Source of the DNA: Nepenthes gracilis
Taxonomy: Eukaryota > Streptophyta > Magnoliopsida > Caryophyllales > Nepenthaceae
DNA length: 64,000 nucleotides
Assembly: GCA_033239525.1 (NCBI GenBank)
Contig: BSYO01000014.1
Location: forward strand, 14,740,021-14,804,020
Direction of reading: 5' to 3'
The notes beneath the pieces are model-generated. The model had not been told where the DNA came from and made no database searches. It saw only the letters and a program-made list of their open reading frames with translations. This document shows, piece by piece, positions 60,890 through 64,000 of the stretch. Within the stretch, counting starts at the first letter, position 1, and every line of letters starts with the position of its first letter. The position numbers and the translations under genes are program-made.

Positions 60890-61530
60890 AATGGGTACCG
60901 ACGCCTAAGGCCTATTGGCGGAACCCATTTCCCAGTGGTTGGACCTTGGCACCACAGAGATTCAGTGGCCCCAAGAAGCTCAAGAGATCCAAGCACCAGG
61001 ATCGGCCCAAATGGCATAATAGATTTAAAGTTCACTCGGGCACATAAACCATAGAAGGGCAACAGACGTCACCATGCCTGCAAAGACCACATGCTAGAGA
61101 ACTTGGTGGCTAAACCCGTCAGACTGTCAGAAGAACGATGGCCTGCAGTACACATCCAATCACCCTTGATGGGACATCACGAGAGATCATCAACATGCAC
61201 GCAACATCCCTTGTATAGAAGGCTGGATTGGTGGAGTTGGTGGCCAGCTTTCTGCGCACGCCAGCGTAATGTGGACAATTCTTAAAGGACAGCCCAACCA
61301 CTATAAATATATTAATTGTGCACCTAATAAAGGATTCCAACATTCACTCTACCCTAACTGTTATAGAGAGAGAAAGAGAAAGCGAGAAAAAGACTTGAGC
61401 ACACTTTGTGACCCCCTTATAATTTCCTATGGCATAGTAAAGCTAGTTCTTGAATTGAAATCCCATGATTTTTTTTTATTTACGAAAAAAATTTTTACGT
61501 AAAATTTCATGTGTCATTGCTCTCCACTCC
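60890..61530 (+). repeat. LTR-like fragment
   Basis: GC-richer than its flanks, starting around GGGTACCGACGCC, with ACTATAAATATATT (about 61301-61314) as a TATA box and a GAGAGAGAAAGAGAAAG leader. The termini are unclear and it carries no genes; open frames on both strands overlap each other. Confidence 0.35.
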
Positions 61531-62440
61531 TCTCTCTTATCTCCCGGATCACAACCATTAAGTCTAAAAAGGTAACTAGATTACTGGTATGTTGTACGGA
61601 TTCCGTCCGAGTGTTTTAAAAGGATCCGAGCGGTCATTTGGGCCCCTATTAATGGGTGGCCAAAATTCAAGGATGCAATAAATATTAATATTGATATTAT
61701 CATTATTGTGATTAAAAAAAATCTTTATTTAGGCCCACTTTTAAATCATAGTAGAATAATTATTTCATAAAAAGTAATTAATGGTGTGTAAAATAGTACT
61801 TGATTTGATTTTACTGATAAAGAAAAGACTTAAAAAGTAATTAATTTATGAGAAAATAAATATTTAAATTTCTCTGATAAGTAAAAGGCAATTTAATTAA
61901 GAAAGTCAACTCACACAATATTGTAATGGCTATAGGATATGACTGTGGAGACGAGGGGCAGGGGGGTCTCTCCCCGGCCCCCCCTCCCCTTCTTTGTTTT
62001 TTCCCATTTTTTTCTTTTTTTTTATTTCATCCTTTATTTTAATTTATTTTTATCTTTTTAAAAAATTATTTTTATTATTTTTATAAAATAATAAAATATT
62101 AAAAATATTTTTTAATAATTTTTAAAATTTTATTAATATAATAATATTTTAAAAATATATAATTATAAAATTATTATTTTATAAATATATAAAAATATAA
62201 TTCTCTTTATATAATAATATTTTAACGATATATAATTATAAATTAATATTTTGTAAATTTATAAAATATAATCCCATTTATATAATGATATTTTAAAATG
62301 TACAATTATAAAATTATTAGTTTATAAATTTATAAAATATAAAATGTAAATATAAGTATTTAATAAATAATAAAAAAATTGATCTAATTTATAAATAAAT
62401 TTATTTATATATTTAATTTTTATATAATTTTATATTTTAT
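61530..62440. other. AT-rich low-complexity DNA, no gene
   Basis: A short C/G run at about 61957-61990 is followed by strongly AT-rich sequence with repeated ATAAAATAT and TTTATATAAT words (62060-62440). Confidence 0.55.
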
Positions 62441-62446
62441 AAAAAT

Positions 62447-63452
62447 TGTTGGGTCCCATGTTCTGACTCATGAAGCATGTCCAAGTCCACGAAGCAAGCT
62501 GTGGCCCGTGAAGGAATCCAAAAGCCCACGCAAGGCAGTCAGCCCAGCCCAAGGGTCGGAAGGCGCAAACCCACGTTGGCGGAGGACAACGGAAACCTGC
62601 CACGTATTAAATGCGTCGCCGGGAACAGGCGGAAAAGGTAGAAAGGCTAGCCAATAGAGGAGCAGCTGGCGCAGCGCCAACGGCACCCGCTGCCGTCTAC
62701 AGGTGGCCAACCAATCCCAGCTCAGGAGAAAATTGGGCGTGGTCAACGACTTTTAGCAACGTGCCAGCCACGGCAACAGGGCAACCGGCGTGACCGGTGG
62801 TCCACAACAGTGACCAGCGGCGCAATGGCCCAAGCAACGGGCGTTTTGGCGCCCAAGAGTCCAACGAAAAGAGGTGTATAAGAGCCCTCACACCCCACAG
62901 AGAAGGGACCCCCCTCTTTTTTTTCTTCAGCATCCACATCTGCTGCTTCCTTGGAATCGAGAATTCAGACGACGAGTCGAACTCTTCTATTCCCCTCTTC
63001 TCTAATTGATCACACGAGAGCAACGGGCCGGGAATGGGGCATCACCCGCTTCCATCGGCGACAGCTAACTCGCTCTCCTTCCCTTCATCTTCTAAGATTA
63101 CGGAAAAGTTAGCCACCCGTTGCGGTGCATCAAGGAAGCCTGGCCTTCCACTACCTGCTCATTGCATTCTCCACATCACCGCACGAGCATCTCTTACGCT
63201 TTCACAGCATTCCTCTGCGCACCCCCTTAGCGTGCGCCATTTCCGTTTATTGTAGGAATTTGCTGACTTGAGCATCGGAGCGGTATCGGTAGGAGAAATC
63301 ATACCGGACCCTTGACCTCTTGTTTGTTGTTTGTGTTGTGCAGGTCCAAGTTCATAGATACGGAGACCAGACCCTTCTTCCAAAGCCGCCGCGCGCTGAG
63401 GAATCCGAAAGTTCTCTAATCCATACAACAACCGTGGGCCCGGGACGCAACA
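62447..63452 (+). mobile_element. Solo LTR with TSD AAAAT
   Basis: 1006 bp from TGTTGGGTCCCATG to CGGGACGCAACA, flanked by AAAAT at 62442-62446 and 63453-63457. It is GC-richer than its surroundings. Its right half aligns with the solo LTR at 5360-6241. The overlapping open frames on both strands (62468-63431) are inside the LTR and share no known protein family. Confidence 0.85.
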
Positions 63453-63457
63453 AAAAT

Positions 63458-64000
63458 ATTTAAAATATATATAAATTAAAAATGGAGGTTTAAAAAAAAA
63501 GAATAAAAGAATAAAAAAGGAAAAAAAACCTGGAGGAGGGGGAGATAATCCCGCTTGTTAGATTAAATCTAACACGCGATGTCAATAGCACAGGTGCTGT
63601 GCCACAGGACAGGGCCCTTGAGCATTGTCAGTTTGTTTAGAGGTCGTAGATTATTTAATCTTGTAATTTTTAAATACAGATTGTAATAAAAATAAAAAAT
63701 CTGTCAAATAATTAACGATTTTTTTTAGAGGGTGATATTTTTAATGAACTTTAAAAATCAAAGAATTATATTTAAAAAGTTAAGTGGTGAACAACAAATA
63801 CATGGCCCGATTAAAGGAGTTTTAGGAGAATGGGCAATGGAAGAAACCATTTTCCACTCGAGCTTCCATTAAACAATAATCTAGCACTGACCCATCAAAG
63901 TAGTTGCATAGATGTGCACTATACAAAGTAAATGATTTTCTGCTTAAGCCAAAATCAACTATAACTTTAAGATTTTCTGGTAAAAATTCAGAACAAAAGC
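63458..64000. other. AT-rich DNA with a small palindrome, no gene
   Basis: Contains the near-perfect palindrome GTTAGATTAAATCTAAC at about 63558-63574 but no coding region. Nothing else recognised to the window end. Confidence 0.45.

Noticed and set aside
62468..63431. Several 60-108 codon frames on both strands
   Set aside because: All fall inside the solo LTR 62447-63452, overlap one another and show no protein family features.
63558..63574. Palindrome GTTAGATTAAATCTAAC as a possible operator or terminator
   Set aside because: Short palindromes are expected in AT-rich plant DNA; there is no gene nearby and no second copy in the window.

Overview
The window reads as nuclear DNA from a flowering plant, most likely a eudicot. 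It is AT-rich, has long introns, two interrupted protein-coding genes typical of plants, and is otherwise packed with LTR retrotransposon debris. I cannot name the species. No tRNA, rRNA, CRISPR or prokaryotic feature was seen.

Two host genes are supported, both on the + strand. (1) An ARL8 small GTPase gene at 11728-19784 has five coding exons that join without a break into 184 residues; its first intron is about 5.8 kb and holds transposon-derived sequence. (2) A plastid N-acetylglutamate synthase (NAGS) gene at 34679-44893 has ten coding exons and about 604 residues if read through. It carries a one-base deficit in exon 7, appears to use a GC-AG first intron, and is preceded at 32107-32499 by a second, diverged version of its own first exon.

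Layout. 1-11.5 kb: AT-rich DNA with LTR remnants, MITE-like elements and two solo LTRs with target-site duplications (TSDs) at 5360-6241 and 9736-10954. 11.5-19.8 kb: ARL8. 20-21.6 kb: a decayed LINE fragment and an LTR remnant. 21845-31434: a nearly full-length but dead Ty3/gypsy element on the - strand with two LTRs, PBS, PPT, gag-pol, TSD AATAG, and an extra gene of the 'putative gypsy type transposon' (Transposase_28) type on the opposite strand between pol and the 3' LTR. 32.1-44.9 kb: the NAGS locus. 45-64 kb: solo LTRs (46341-47424, 47865-48557, 62447-63452) around a 4.4 kb segmental duplication (48.58-52.94 kb and 54.20-58.58 kb) of a truncated gypsy element with the same antisense-gene architecture. 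One copy is fused to another element's LTR, PBS and gag start.

The most unusual material is the duplicated NAGS first exon with its GC donor and exon-7 frameshift, the duplicated splice-acceptor region inside the ARL8 gene, and the antisense gene of the gypsy elements, one copy of which carries an internal inversion. The two host genes are unrelated in function. Coordinates come from reading splice sites and repeats by eye, so transposon boundaries without a stated TSD are approximate.
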